Assembly: GCA_023423405.1 (NCBI GenBank)
Contig: JAFAFR010000098.1
Span: forward strand, 127,638 to 191,637
Direction: 5' to 3'
Length of the DNA: 64,000 nucleotides
Source of the DNA: Bacteroidota bacterium
Lineage (GTDB): Bacteria > Bacteroidota > Bacteroidia > Chitinophagales > Chitinophagaceae
The notes under the pieces are model-generated. The model saw only the letters and a list, made by a program, of their open reading frames with translations. It searched no databases and was not told the DNA's origin. A program made the translations under genes and the position numbers. Below, one piece after another: positions 17,242 through 26,684 of the stretch. Position 1 is the first letter of the stretch. Every line of letters begins with the position of its first letter.

Positions 17242-19311
17242 ATGATCGAAAAGGATATTCTCCTCAATGCCTATGCGCAGATGTGCGCGGTTCAGTTCAT
17301 GTCCGCCATCTATGAAGCCAACCGTGCCACCTGCAAATACGTTCATTCCACTTCCCGGGGGCATGAAGCCATCCAACTTGCCCTGGGCTTCCAGCTCGAT
17401 CCGGCCGACTATGTGAGCCCCTATTACCGCGATGAAAGCCTCCTGCTGGGCCTGGGTTTTACGCCCTACCAGCTCATGCTGCAACTCCTGGCTAAAGCCG
17501 GTGATCCTTTTTCAGCAGGCAGGGCCTACTATTCGCACCCGAATTATAAAGGCGATCTTTTCCCTACCATCATTCACCAGAGCAGCGCCACGGGCATGCA
17601 GGCGATCCCCACCACCGGCATTGCCCAGGGACTTCGCTTCCTGGAGAACAACCGCCCTTCCGACCTGCGCAGGACCCGCACGGGTGAAAACCCGGTAGTC
17701 GTTTGCTCCCTCGGCGATGCCAGCATAACCGAAGGAGAAGTGGGAGAGGCCCTGCAATTTGCCGTGCTCAAACAATTGCCCATCCTCTACCTGGTGCAGG
17801 ACAACCAGTGGGGCATCAGTGTGCGGGCAGCCGAGGCCCGGCGCATGGACGCCTTTGAATATGCCGCGGGTTTCCCGGGGCTCGAACGGCACCGCGTGGA
17901 CGGCAGCGATTTCTGCGCTTCCTATGCAATCATCAGGGATATTCTCTCCACCATGCGCCGTGAACGCCGCCCTTTCCTGATCCAGGCCGATGTGCCGTTG
18001 CTGGGGCATCATACCAGCGGCGTCCGGAAAGAAACTTATCGTTCGGCGGCCGACCTCGAAACCCATGCCGCCCGCGACCCCTGGCCGCGGCTGCGGCAGG
18101 AGCTCCTCCGGCAGGGTGTGGAAGAAAACTGCCTCCAGGACATTGAGCAGGAACAACAGGTGGCTGTGGCGAAAGCTTTCCGCGATGCCAGCGCAGCGTC
18201 CGACCCTGATCCGGCGTCCGTGGCAGACCATGTATTTGTTCCGACGCCCATCCTGGAAGAAAAAGGCAGGAGGGAAGACCCGGCCAAAAAAGACAAGATC
18301 CTCCTGGTGGATGCCGCCCTTTTCGCCATCCGCGAAATCATGCAGGAAGATCCCGCCGCTATTGTATATGGACAGGATGTGGGCCGCACCCTGGGTGGTG
18401 TATTCCGCGAAACCGCGACCCTGGCTTCGCAGTTCGGCGACCAGCGTGTTTTCAATACTGCTATCCAGGAAGCCTATATCATCGGTTCCACGGCCGGCCT
18501 TGCAGCGGTGGGACTCAAACCCATCGTGGAAGTACAGTTTGGAGATTATATCTACCCGGGCTTTAACCAACTGGTATCCGAAATCAGCAAAAGCTGTTAC
18601 CTCACCGCCGGAAAATTTCCTGTGCAAACCCTAATCCGGGTGCCAGTGGGCGCGTATGGTGGTGGCGGGCCTTTTCACAGCGGCAGCGTGGAAAGCACCC
18701 TGCTCAGTATCAAAGGCATCAAAGTGGTGTACCCTTCCAACGCCGCCGATATGAAGGGATTGATGAAAGCCGCTTTTCACGATCCCAACCCGGTGCTGAT
18801 GCTGGAACACAAGGGGCTTTACTGGAGCAAGGTTCCGGGAACGGAAGGCGCCCGCAGCCCCGAACCTGCAGCCGACTATATCCTGCCGCTGGGAAAAGCA
18901 AACATCACAGTTCCCGCCAACGCCGAAGCCATTGAAAAAGGAGAAAGCTGCCTGGTGGTCACTTACGGAATGGGGGTGCACTGGGCCATGGCGGTAGCCG
19001 CGCAATCCGGCGGCCGGCTCGAAGTGCTGGATCTGCGTACCCTGTTTCCACTCGACGAGGACCTGGTTTTCGAACGCGTGAAAGCACATGGAAAATGCCT
19101 GGTGCTTTCCGAAGAACAACAAACCAACTCCTTTGCAGAAGCGCTGGCAGGACGCATCAGCCGGCATTGCTTCCAGTGGCTGGATGCGCCAATAGCCGTA
19201 CTGGGCGCACGCGATCTTCCCGCCGTGCCTATGAACAAAGCGCTGGAGGACGCCATGCTGCCTAGTCCCGTTAAACTGCGCCAGGCACTGGATAACTTAA
19301 TGACATTTTGA
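17242..19311 (+). CDS. 2-oxoacid dehydrogenase E1, alpha and beta subunits fused (paralog 1)
   Basis: A 689-residue thiamine-diphosphate enzyme. The alpha half (about 1-330) has KYVHSTSRGHEAIQLALGF, YYRDESLLLGLGF and the cofactor motif VVCSLGDASITEGEVGEAL ending in QDNQWGISV. The beta half (about 350-689) has AAIVYGQDVGRTLGGVFRET, AGLAAVGLKPIVEVQFGDY and LRTLFPLDEDLV. Two-subunit E1 enzymes of the branched-chain or pyruvate type are fused end to end here, as is usual in Bacteroidota. A branched-chain 2-oxoacid role is most likely but not proven; no E2 or E3 gene is in the window. A second fused E1 lies at 47.8 kb. Confidence 0.9.
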   Translation: MIEKDILLNAYAQMCAVQFMSAIYEANRATCKYVHSTSRGHEAIQLALGFQLDPADYVSPYYRDESLLLGLGFTPYQLMLQLLAKAGDPFSAGRAYYSHPNYKGDLFPTIIHQSSATGMQAIPTTGIAQGLRFLENNRPSDLRRTRTGENPVVVCSLGDASITEGEVGEALQFAVLKQLPILYLVQDNQWGISVRAAEARRMDAFEYAAGFPGLERHRVDGSDFCASYAIIRDILSTMRRERRPFLIQADVPLLGHHTSGVRKETYRSAADLETHAARDPWPRLRQELLRQGVEENCLQDIEQEQQVAVAKAFRDASAASDPDPASVADHVFVPTPILEEKGRREDPAKKDKILLVDAALFAIREIMQEDPAAIVYGQDVGRTLGGVFRETATLASQFGDQRVFNTAIQEAYIIGSTAGLAAVGLKPIVEVQFGDYIYPGFNQLVSEISKSCYLTAGKFPVQTLIRVPVGAYGGGGPFHSGSVESTLLSIKGIKVVYPSNAADMKGLMKAAFHDPNPVLMLEHKGLYWSKVPGTEGARSPEPAADYILPLGKANITVPANAEAIEKGESCLVVTYGMGVHWAMAVAAQSGGRLEVLDLRTLFPLDEDLVFERVKAHGKCLVLSEEQQTNSFAEALAGRISRHCFQWLDAPIAVLGARDLPAVPMNKALEDAMLPSPVKLRQALDNLMTF

Positions 19312-19410
19312 TTACACTGTCTTCCGGTCAACACGCGCCCGCTCCATCTGCATAGTTCGCCTTGCCCTGCATCAGACGCTGGTTTAATATTGTTGCACCA
19401 ACTGATTGCA

Positions 19411-20022
19411 ATGACCAACAGGCTGATGAAAGGTGCTCATTTGTCTGACCGTAAATGCAGGGAGATCATCCACCTTTTCCGGGAAGACCTCAATGCTACC
19501 CAGATAGCCCATGTGACGCACGTGAGCCGTATTACGGTGAACAATTATCTAAAGCGCATTCGCATGGCCATTGCTGCGCAGGCCGAAAGCCTGCAGCCAG
19601 GCACCAGTAACGGGCAAGAACAAACGATGATCGCGCCTCAACCGGTAACGGCCTACGGTTTTTATAAAAGTAGCCGCGGTATTTCCATCCAGGCCGTAAG
19701 GGATTTTGATCCGACGGACCTGGAAACGGTTCGTCACAGGTACCCGCATTTACAGGCGGTTGCCGATTTTTCTTGCTGGCGCCTCTACCGCCTCGATAAC
19801 CTGCAACAGGTCAACGGCAGCTCTATGATGGACGAGATCAGCGGTTTCTGGGGCTGGATCAAAGGACGTCTGCAGAAATTCCGTGGCATGCACCGAAATA
19901 CACTTTACCTGCACATCAGGGAATGCGAGTTCCGTTACAACCACCGCGACAATGGACTGGAAGAGAGCTTACAGCAATTGCTGTTTCCCCCATCCAACTC
20001 ACAGCGGCCATTCACAACATGA
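19411..20022 (+). CDS. HTH protein derived from an IS1595/IS1016-type transposase (copy A)
   Basis: A 203-residue protein. Residues 12-50 are a helix-turn-helix (LSDRKCREIIHLFREDLNAT, QIAHVTHVSRITVNNYLKRI), like the N-terminus of IS1016-group transposases. Residues 115-180 align with the C-terminal half of that DDE domain: VADFSCWRLY matches the second-Asp segment (Asp119), and SGFWGWIKGRLQKFRG plus HIRECEFRYNHR match the region after the catalytic Glu. The first DE block (usually DExYFGG) is absent and the catalytic Glu position is Ser144. It is therefore probably unable to transpose and may serve as a DNA-binding regulator. Start at ATG 19411, aligned with copy B at 25761. Confidence 0.75.
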   Translation: MTNRLMKGAHLSDRKCREIIHLFREDLNATQIAHVTHVSRITVNNYLKRIRMAIAAQAESLQPGTSNGQEQTMIAPQPVTAYGFYKSSRGISIQAVRDFDPTDLETVRHRYPHLQAVADFSCWRLYRLDNLQQVNGSSMMDEISGFWGWIKGRLQKFRGMHRNTLYLHIRECEFRYNHRDNGLEESLQQLLFPPSNSQRPFTT

Positions 20023-20334
20023 TCCGTCCACTCGTCACAGGATAATTTTCCAATTCATGATAATTTATTGTTGCATCGAACGCTGAAACCTGCTACAGTG
20101 CTGCGTTTGATTTGCCTGGTAAGTTTGTGCCCGCTTATCATGGTGTTATATTCTAGCTTCCGCCACTCATCCCTCTGATGTTTCCTTTGATAATCGTCTT
20201 CTGCAGATCCTGTGTAATATTTTCCCTGCAATGGATACCGCCAATTGATCTTGAACGGTTCGAATGCAATGTAAATCCGCCATGAGCGCGGGTTTTATCC
20301 CGATAATTTTATGCTCTCAAAATTAACCACGCAT
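20023..20334 (+). promoter_or_regulatory. susC upstream region with possible long leader
   Basis: No ORF is supported in these 312 bases. Promoter-like boxes are TATTGTTGC near 20068 and TAAGTTTG at 20120-20127. If either is used, susC would have a leader of about 200-260 nt. A small hairpin (CGGG, TTTTAT, CCCG) lies at 20289-20302, just before the start region. Confidence 0.4.
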
Positions 20335-23300
20335 ATGAAGAATCTCATTGGCACATGGGTGCTGATGTTGCTGACGGCTGTTTACCTGAATGCACAGGAA
20401 AGAACCATCAGTGGCAAAGTCACCGATGCAAAAACAGGAAATCCTATTGGAGGCGTCTCCGTCAGCCTAAAAGGGGGTACCCAGGCCACGCAGACCAATG
20501 CGGAAGGAGTGTACAATCTCAGCGGCGTACCGGCAAATGCAACGCTGGTATTCAGTTTTATCAGTTACCGTTCTTTCGAAGCAAAACATACAGGTGGCGG
20601 TAAACTGGACGTGTCGCTGGAGGAAGAAGCCAGCCAGATGAACGAAGTGATCGTTACCGCCAACGCCATCAAACGAGAAGCACGCAGCCTGGGCTATGCT
20701 ACCAGTACCATCAAGAACGAAGAACTCACCCGTGGTAAGGACCGCAGCGTACTCAATTCCCTGCAGGGCAAAGTGGCTGGCGTACAGATCACAGGGTCCA
20801 GCGGCGGCGTTGGAAGCAGCACCCGCATTGTGTTTCGCGGGGGTACTTCGCTCACCGGCAACAACCAGGCCCTGATCGTGGTGGATGGCATTCCCATCGA
20901 CAACTCGCAGATCGACGCAGACGACAACCTCAACAACCAGGTAGATGCAGGCAACCGGGGAAACGATATCAACCCCGACGACATTGAAACCGTAACAGTG
21001 CTGAAAGGCCCCGCTGCCGCTGCCTTGTATGGCAGCCGTGCTTCTAATGGCGCCCTTATCATTACTACCAAAAGCGGGAAGCTGAAAGGCGGAAAGCGTT
21101 CAGAGATCACCGTTAGTTCGGCCTACAATGCCGAAACCATTCTACGTCTTCCTGAATTCCAGAACGAATACGGGCAGGGTGGAAAAAAAGAACCCGACTC
21201 CAGGGAAAACTTCAGTTGGGGCCCCAAATTCGATGGACAAATACGTCCCTGGGGACAGCAGATCGGCGACTCCCAACTGGTAAAACCGTACTCACCCCTG
21301 CCCAATAATGTGAAGGAGTTTTTCGACATCGGCCATAGCTGGACCAACGGCGTGAGTTGGTCGCAAAACAATGAGAACGCGGCTTATTTCCTCTCTTTCA
21401 ACCAGCTCAACCAGGCAGGCGTGATGCCGGGAACCGAATACAAACGCACTTCGGTGCGACTCAGCGCCAGTTCTGACCTGGGCCATAATTTTTACAGCAG
21501 CGCCAGCATCAACTATGTGCGGGCGCTCGGCGATCTGTCCACGCAGGGTCAGGGAAATTCTCCCTACGACCAGGTGCTGCAAACGCCGCGTGATATTCCC
21601 CTGGTGGAGCTGAAAGATTACCACAGCAAATACGCCGACCTCTATGGGTATTACGGCGCCTACACCGTGAACCCTTATTATTACCTGGGTGAAGATTCTT
21701 ACCGGTCTACCATGGATCGTCTCCTTGCCAATGTGCAGGTGGGATACAAGGCCAGCGACTGGCTGGATATCAACTACCGCATCGGCACAGATGTGTCTGC
21801 CGATAAACGCCGCCAGATCGTGTCCAAACGTGTGATCACCGATGAGCTGGCGCAGAACTATGCCCGCCGTTTTTCCGGCAAATACGAAGAAACGGCGATC
21901 AATATACGCGAGCTTACCAGCGACCTGATGGTTACCGGCAAGCGGAAACTTACAGACGACCTCAACCTCTCCGTGCTGCTGGGGCACAACGTACGGCAGC
22001 GTGATTTCAACAGCCAGATCTCCACCGCGAACGGCCTGGTGGTGGCGGGTGTGTACAATCTCTCCAATTCATTGAACCGTCCCACCACTACCAACGAAAT
22101 CCTGAACCGCCGGCTCTGGGGACTCTATACCGACATCAACCTGGCCTATAAGAACTTCCTCTTCCTGGGCCTTACGGCGCGGAACGACTGGTCGAGCACC
22201 CTGCCCAGTGGCAAGAACAGTTTCTTCTATCCCAGCGCCAATGCCTCCTTCGTGTTCTCTGAACTGTTGAACAACCCGCAGGTGTTCACCTACGGTAAAG
22301 TGAGGGCCAGCGTGGCGCAGGTGGGAAACGATGCGCCACCCTATATTCTTCGTACGGTGTACAAAAGCGGGGAAGTGGAAGACGGTTATGAAAATTCCAA
22401 AGTGGTATTCCCGCTCAATAACGTGGCCGGTTATACGCTGGACGATGTAATCGGTAACCCGAATATCAGGCCGGAGATCACTACTTCCGTGGAATTCGGA
22501 TTGGAACTGGGCTTCTTCCGCGACCGCCTGGCATTGGAAGCGACCTACTACAACAATGAAAGCCGCGACCAGATACTGACCGTACCTGTTGCCGCCACTT
22601 CGGGCTATACCGCCCAAATATTAAATGCCGGCTCCATCACCAATAAAGGAATCGAACTGCTGCTGCGCGGGCAACCTGTACGCAGCCGCAATTTTACCTG
22701 GGATGTAACGGCAACCTTCACCCGAAATCGCAGCCGCGTGAAAGAACTGGTGCCGGGAGTGGAGCAGGTAGAGCTCGGCGGATTTGTGGGCGCCACGCTG
22801 GTGGCCAAAGTGGGTGAGCCTTATGGATCCTTCTTCGGTGCGGGTTTTCTCCGTGATCCCGAAGGCAGGGTGGTGGTGGATCCCAATACGGGCTACCCCA
22901 TCACCGATCCCATTGCACGTACCCACGGCAGCGTACAGCCCGATTTCCTCGCCAGCCTCACCAACAGCTTCAGCTACAAGGGCATTACCCTCAGCTTCCT
23001 GCTCGACGCCCGCAAAGGCGGCGTATTCTATTCCCGTACCAAGGGCCTCCAGGAATTTCTGGGAACCGATCCGCGTACCCTTTATAACGATCGCGAAGCC
23101 TTTGTACTGCCCAATAGTGTGATCCAGACCAGCGATGGAAAGTTTGAACCCAATACGCGCCCCGTACTCGATGCGCAGGACTACTGGACCAACTACGCAT
23201 CCGACAATGCCGTGGAATCGCTGCTCGACGCCAGTTTCCTCAAACTCCGCGAAGTAGCCATCAGCTACCGCATCCCGAAAGACTGGATCAAAACCTGGCC

Positions 23301-23478
23301 GGTGAACACCATCCAGGTGGGACTCTCCGGCCGCAACCTGCTGCTCTGGACGCCTTCGGAAAACACCTATGTGGATCCCGAGGCCAGTTCCTGGGGTACT
23401 TCCAATATCCAGGGATTTGAGTACGGCAGTATTCCGTCCATCCGCAGTTACGGGGCCAACCTGAAAATCGTATTCTAA
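20335..23478 (+). CDS. SusC/RagA-family TonB-linked outer-membrane transporter
   Basis: A 1047-residue outer-membrane importer that pairs with SusD. After a signal peptide (MKNLIGTWVLMLLTAVYLNAQ) come a carboxypeptidase-regulatory-like domain (ISGKVTDAKTGNPIGGVSVS), a TonB plug (LNSLQGKVAGVQITG, IVFRGGTSLTGNNQALIVVDG, then NDINPDDIETVTVLKGPAAA and LYGSRASNGALIITTKSG), and a 22-strand-type barrel ending in LKIVF. There is no STN/FecR-interacting domain before the regulatory-like domain, so it is not of the sigma/anti-sigma regulated type. The start is ATG 20335, since the signal peptide begins there. Confidence 0.94.
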   Translation: MKNLIGTWVLMLLTAVYLNAQERTISGKVTDAKTGNPIGGVSVSLKGGTQATQTNAEGVYNLSGVPANATLVFSFISYRSFEAKHTGGGKLDVSLEEEASQMNEVIVTANAIKREARSLGYATSTIKNEELTRGKDRSVLNSLQGKVAGVQITGSSGGVGSSTRIVFRGGTSLTGNNQALIVVDGIPIDNSQIDADDNLNNQVDAGNRGNDINPDDIETVTVLKGPAAAALYGSRASNGALIITTKSGKLKGGKRSEITVSSAYNAETILRLPEFQNEYGQGGKKEPDSRENFSWGPKFDGQIRPWGQQIGDSQLVKPYSPLPNNVKEFFDIGHSWTNGVSWSQNNENAAYFLSFNQLNQAGVMPGTEYKRTSVRLSASSDLGHNFYSSASINYVRALGDLSTQGQGNSPYDQVLQTPRDIPLVELKDYHSKYADLYGYYGAYTVNPYYYLGEDSYRSTMDRLLANVQVGYKASDWLDINYRIGTDVSADKRRQIVSKRVITDELAQNYARRFSGKYEETAINIRELTSDLMVTGKRKLTDDLNLSVLLGHNVRQRDFNSQISTANGLVVAGVYNLSNSLNRPTTTNEILNRRLWGLYTDINLAYKNFLFLGLTARNDWSSTLPSGKNSFFYPSANASFVFSELLNNPQVFTYGKVRASVAQVGNDAPPYILRTVYKSGEVEDGYENSKVVFPLNNVAGYTLDDVIGNPNIRPEITTSVEFGLELGFFRDRLALEATYYNNESRDQILTVPVAATSGYTAQILNAGSITNKGIELLLRGQPVRSRNFTWDVTATFTRNRSRVKELVPGVEQVELGGFVGATLVAKVGEPYGSFFGAGFLRDPEGRVVVDPNTGYPITDPIARTHGSVQPDFLASLTNSFSYKGITLSFLLDARKGGVFYSRTKGLQEFLGTDPRTLYNDREAFVLPNSVIQTSDGKFEPNTRPVLDAQDYWTNYASDNAVESLLDASFLKLREVAISYRIPKDWIKTWPVNTIQVGLSGRNLLLWTPSENTYVDPEASSWGTSNIQGFEYGSIPSIRSYGANLKIVF

Positions 23479-23495
23479 GTTTTCAACCAGAAACA

Positions 23496-24980
23496 ATGAG
23501 AAAGCACATTCAACTCCTCATAACCGGCGCCCTGCTCACCAGCCTGAGCGCCTGCACCAAACACTACCTCGATATCAATACTGATCCCAACAATCCGACC
23601 GAATCGAGTGTGGACCTGGCGCTGCCCGCCGCCCTCGGGTACAGCGCCTATAACCTCGGCAACGCCTACCAGATCCTGGGCGGCATATGGGGACAATACT
23701 GGACCCAGGGACCTACCGGCAGCCAGTACCGCAGCCTGGAACAATACAGCATCACCAGCTCCGACTACGACCGCCAGTGGGAAAGCGTTTATGCCGGACC
23801 GTTAGCGGATTTCAACTACCTGGTACAGGAAGGCACCCGCACCGGCAAGAACGATTATGTGGCTATCGGAAAGATCATGCAGGCTTATATGTTCCAGGTG
23901 ATGACCGACCTGCACGGTGATATCCCATTCTCCGAAGCGCTGGCAGGCGCTGTCAACACCACGCCCAAATTCGACAGCCAGCAGGAGATCTACGATGGAT
24001 TGATCCAGTTGCTCGACGAGGCCATCGCCATTATGGACGGCGCTTCTCCACCTGATGCCGATGATTTCTTCTACCATGGCGACATGTACCTCTGGTATAA
24101 ATTTGCCAATACCCTTAAGCTGCGCGTTTACCTGCGGCAGAGCTATGTCAGGCCCGAAGTGGCCGAAGCCGGTATCAGGGCCATGTATGCTGATGGCGCT
24201 GAATTCCTCGATGAAGAAGAAGATGCCCTGGTGCCGTTCAGCAACGAAGTGTTCAACCAGAACCCGCTATATGCCACTTATGAAGCGCTCAGTTCCGATA
24301 ACCTGATCGCCAGCGCTACCCTCCTCGATTACCTGCAGTTGACCAAAGACCCGCGCATCGGCAACTTTTACGCGCGTGCCACGGCAGCACCCAATGCCGG
24401 CAATTTTGTAGGCATACCGCAGGGCGCTGGACCCAACCTGCCGGGCGTACAGAGTGCCAACAGCTATTCCAAACCGGGCCCGGCCGTGGGTGGTCCGGGT
24501 AGCGGCAACAACACAGGTGCAGCCGCCCCCGTCGTTTTCATCAGTGCTGCTGAAAGTTATTTCCTCCAGGCAGAAGCGGCTGCGCGCGGCTGGAGCGACG
24601 GCGACGCCCGGGCATTGTATGAAGAAGCCATCCGGCTCTCCTTTGTTTACTGGGGATATACAGATGAAGAAGCGGGAGCTTTCATCGCACAGCCCGAAAT
24701 CACTTTTCCTGCAGGCGGGGAAGAAGCACAGCTCAAAGCCATTCTTACCCAGAAATGGGTGAGCCTTGCCGGAACAGAAAACCTCGAAGGCTGGACCGAA
24801 TGGCGCCGCAGCGGTTACCCCGATTTCTTCGACATATCTGCCACCAGCAGCATCGGCAATGTGTTCCCGGTGCGCATACTCTATGCCGATTCCGAAGTGA
24901 GCAGGAACCCTAAAACGCCGGCGCAAAAAACAGTAAAAGATAAACTGTGGTGGGACGTAAATGCGAACGGACAGAACTAA
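23496..24980 (+). CDS. SusD/RagB-family nutrient-binding lipoprotein
   Basis: A 494-residue surface lipoprotein that forms the lid of the SusC transporter. The signal peptide ends at the lipobox LTSLSAC (Cys20). DINTDPNNPTESSVDLALPA is the hallmark N-terminus of the SusD-like_2 subgroup. The helical TPR-like body follows (MQAYMFQVMTDLHGDIPFSE, SAAESYFLQAEAAARGW) and ends with WTEWRRSGYPDF. It starts 17 nt after susC. The substrate is not evident, since no glycosidase, peptidase or other enzyme is in the operon. Confidence 0.94.
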   Translation: MRKHIQLLITGALLTSLSACTKHYLDINTDPNNPTESSVDLALPAALGYSAYNLGNAYQILGGIWGQYWTQGPTGSQYRSLEQYSITSSDYDRQWESVYAGPLADFNYLVQEGTRTGKNDYVAIGKIMQAYMFQVMTDLHGDIPFSEALAGAVNTTPKFDSQQEIYDGLIQLLDEAIAIMDGASPPDADDFFYHGDMYLWYKFANTLKLRVYLRQSYVRPEVAEAGIRAMYADGAEFLDEEEDALVPFSNEVFNQNPLYATYEALSSDNLIASATLLDYLQLTKDPRIGNFYARATAAPNAGNFVGIPQGAGPNLPGVQSANSYSKPGPAVGGPGSGNNTGAAAPVVFISAAESYFLQAEAAARGWSDGDARALYEEAIRLSFVYWGYTDEEAGAFIAQPEITFPAGGEEAQLKAILTQKWVSLAGTENLEGWTEWRRSGYPDFFDISATSSIGNVFPVRILYADSEVSRNPKTPAQKTVKDKLWWDVNANGQN

Positions 24981-24997
24981 CCGAAAAAAAACAAATC

Positions 24998-25627
24998 ATG
25001 CGAAGCATACTTATCGTGATGGTCCTGGGCTTCTTCCTGGGATCCTGTAAAAAAGAAACCACCGCCCATGTATCGAAGGAAGTGCTGGTAAGTTATCCCG
25101 GTATCTCACTCAATGGCGATGAGCTGGTAATACTACCGGTTGGTGGCACGTATACGGAGTTGGGTGCGAAACTGACCGATGATATTTCCGGGGAGGTATC
25201 AGACCTGGAACCCAGTTCCAGCAACGTGAATACCCAGGAACCCGGACTCTATATCGTAACATACAGCGCCATGAATGCAAACGGTTTTGAAACCTCCGTA
25301 GCGCGCAAGGTAGCCGTAACCGATGTGACCGGTACCGTCGACTATTCAGGCGAATACCTGCGGCCGGCAACAGGGATAGCGATGACCATTGAACGTCCTG
25401 CGGAAGGAGTGTACAAGATAACTAATCCCGGCGGAGCCAGTATTGGCGGGAATACCATCGTGTACGTGGTGGAGACAAGTCCGGGTGAATACGTAGCGCC
25501 CGACCAGCCTACCGATGCGGGCACCATGTCGTTGGAAGATATTGCTTTCACTGAAGATGGTGTTGCCACCTGGGTGGTATTAAACATAAACTATGGAGAT
25601 GCACCACGTGTATTCGTGAAGCAATAA
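24998..25627 (+). CDS. Surface lipoprotein with Ig-like DUF5011/DUF5012-type domain
   Basis: A 209-residue lipoprotein (signal MRSILIVMVLGFFLGSC, then KKETT). Residues about 35-105 form an Ig-like beta domain (YPGISLNGDELVILPVGGTY, TQEPGLYIVTYSAMNANGFE). A second beta-rich domain follows. This fits the SusE-position lipoproteins of Sus-like loci, which bind substrate at the cell surface. It begins 17 nt after the susD stop and is the third gene of the operon. Start moved to ATG 24998. Confidence 0.82.
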   Translation: MRSILIVMVLGFFLGSCKKETTAHVSKEVLVSYPGISLNGDELVILPVGGTYTELGAKLTDDISGEVSDLEPSSSNVNTQEPGLYIVTYSAMNANGFETSVARKVAVTDVTGTVDYSGEYLRPATGIAMTIERPAEGVYKITNPGGASIGGNTIVYVVETSPGEYVAPDQPTDAGTMSLEDIAFTEDGVATWVVLNINYGDAPRVFVKQ

Positions 25628-25760
25628 AACAGAGCAAGTGTTTAACACGGTTTATCCTTTGTATTATCCGCTGATGGATATTATGTTTTTAGTGCCGTTC
25701 CGGAGTATGATCTTTAAGTCCGAATTTTTTCGTATAAACCATTGAACCAAACCAGTCCGG

Positions 25761-26474
25761 ATGAAAAATAGAATGCTCAAGGGAGCACATCTGTCCGAAC
25801 GCAAGTGCCGTGAGATCCTGAACCTTTTCTGCGAGGACCTGACTGCTACCCAGATCGCAGCGATCAGCAATGTGAGCCGGGTAACCGTCAACGCATACCT
25901 GAAAATGATCCGCCTGCGCCTGGCGCAATTCTGCGATGATGCTTTTCCCCTGCACCACCTGCCTTTGAACCATCTTTCTCTCAAACATGGAGAAGGGGCT
26001 GGATTGCCCAAAACCACCTACTACGGCTTCACCCGTTGGAATGGACTGGTATTTTCTACCGGCCTGTCCGACATGAGTCGCGAGCATTTGCAGCATTGGC
26101 AAAAACATCATCCGGGTGAGGGCGATACCGGTGCTGCGCCATTGTATTCAGGTGATCCGCTGGCCTCAGGCCACCAGGCGCTTTCCATTGCCATGCCGGG
26201 CATTCACGCCATTGCCGATTTCAGCAACTGGCGGTTGTACCGGCGCGACGCAGCCAACGGCCAGGCGAGCAAATATATAAGCGATGAAATTTCGGGTTTC
26301 TGGGGATTAACACGCAGTCGATTGATGAAGTTTCGTGGGCTCAACCGAAATACCCTCTATCTTCACATCAAAGAATGCGAGTTCCGGTACAACCACCGCA
26401 ACGAAGACATGCAACATAAAATACTGATCATGATCAGCCGTCAGCCCCTGCAGGACCTGGTAGCTGCTTCCTGA
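25761..26474 (+). CDS. HTH protein derived from an IS1595/IS1016-type transposase (copy B)
   Basis: A 237-residue paralog of the protein at 19411. The N-terminal 50 residues match closely (LKGAHLSERKCREILNLF, TATQIAAISNVSRVTVNAYL), as do the C-terminal 60 (IADFSNWRLYRR, SDEISGFWG, KFRGLNRNTLYLHIKECEFRY). The middle (residues 52-145) differs and is longer. As in copy A, the first DE block is missing, the second Asp is kept (Asp153) and the catalytic Glu position is Ser (Ser178). An intact reading frame with the same catalytic loss suggests selection for DNA binding rather than decay. It lies 133 nt after the SusE-position gene and ends at a terminator. Confidence 0.75.
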   Translation: MKNRMLKGAHLSERKCREILNLFCEDLTATQIAAISNVSRVTVNAYLKMIRLRLAQFCDDAFPLHHLPLNHLSLKHGEGAGLPKTTYYGFTRWNGLVFSTGLSDMSREHLQHWQKHHPGEGDTGAAPLYSGDPLASGHQALSIAMPGIHAIADFSNWRLYRRDAANGQASKYISDEISGFWGLTRSRLMKFRGLNRNTLYLHIKECEFRYNHRNEDMQHKILIMISRQPLQDLVAAS

Positions 26475-26511
26475 ACATTCTTATAAAGCCTTTTTTCTCA
26501 TGTGTGTATAC

Positions 26512-26541
26512 GCGGGTAGTTTCTACTACCTGCTTTTTTTT
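26512..26541 (+). terminator. Rho-independent terminator after HTH copy B
   Basis: Stem GCGGGTAGT/ACTACCTGC with one mismatch and a TTCT loop, followed by eight T. It closes the SusCD segment. Confidence 0.75.
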
Positions 26542-26684
26542 GGGCATACCTGCCGGCCTGCTGAAACGGGCCGGCACCGAAGCGGTTTTTACACATTGCC
26601 GGGGGGTACGGGCTCATCTCACGTACTGGCACATACGCAAATAGGCCGGTATCCGCCAGTTCCCGGGTGGGCAGGCCGCCGAAG

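Noticed and set aside
17512..18627. 371-codon minus-strand ORF
   Set aside because: Antisense to the first E1 gene; no motif or promoter.
19411..26474. Composite transposon carrying the SusCD operon
   Set aside because: The two transposase-like proteins lack catalytic residues, are in the same orientation, and no terminal inverted repeats or target duplications were found around them.
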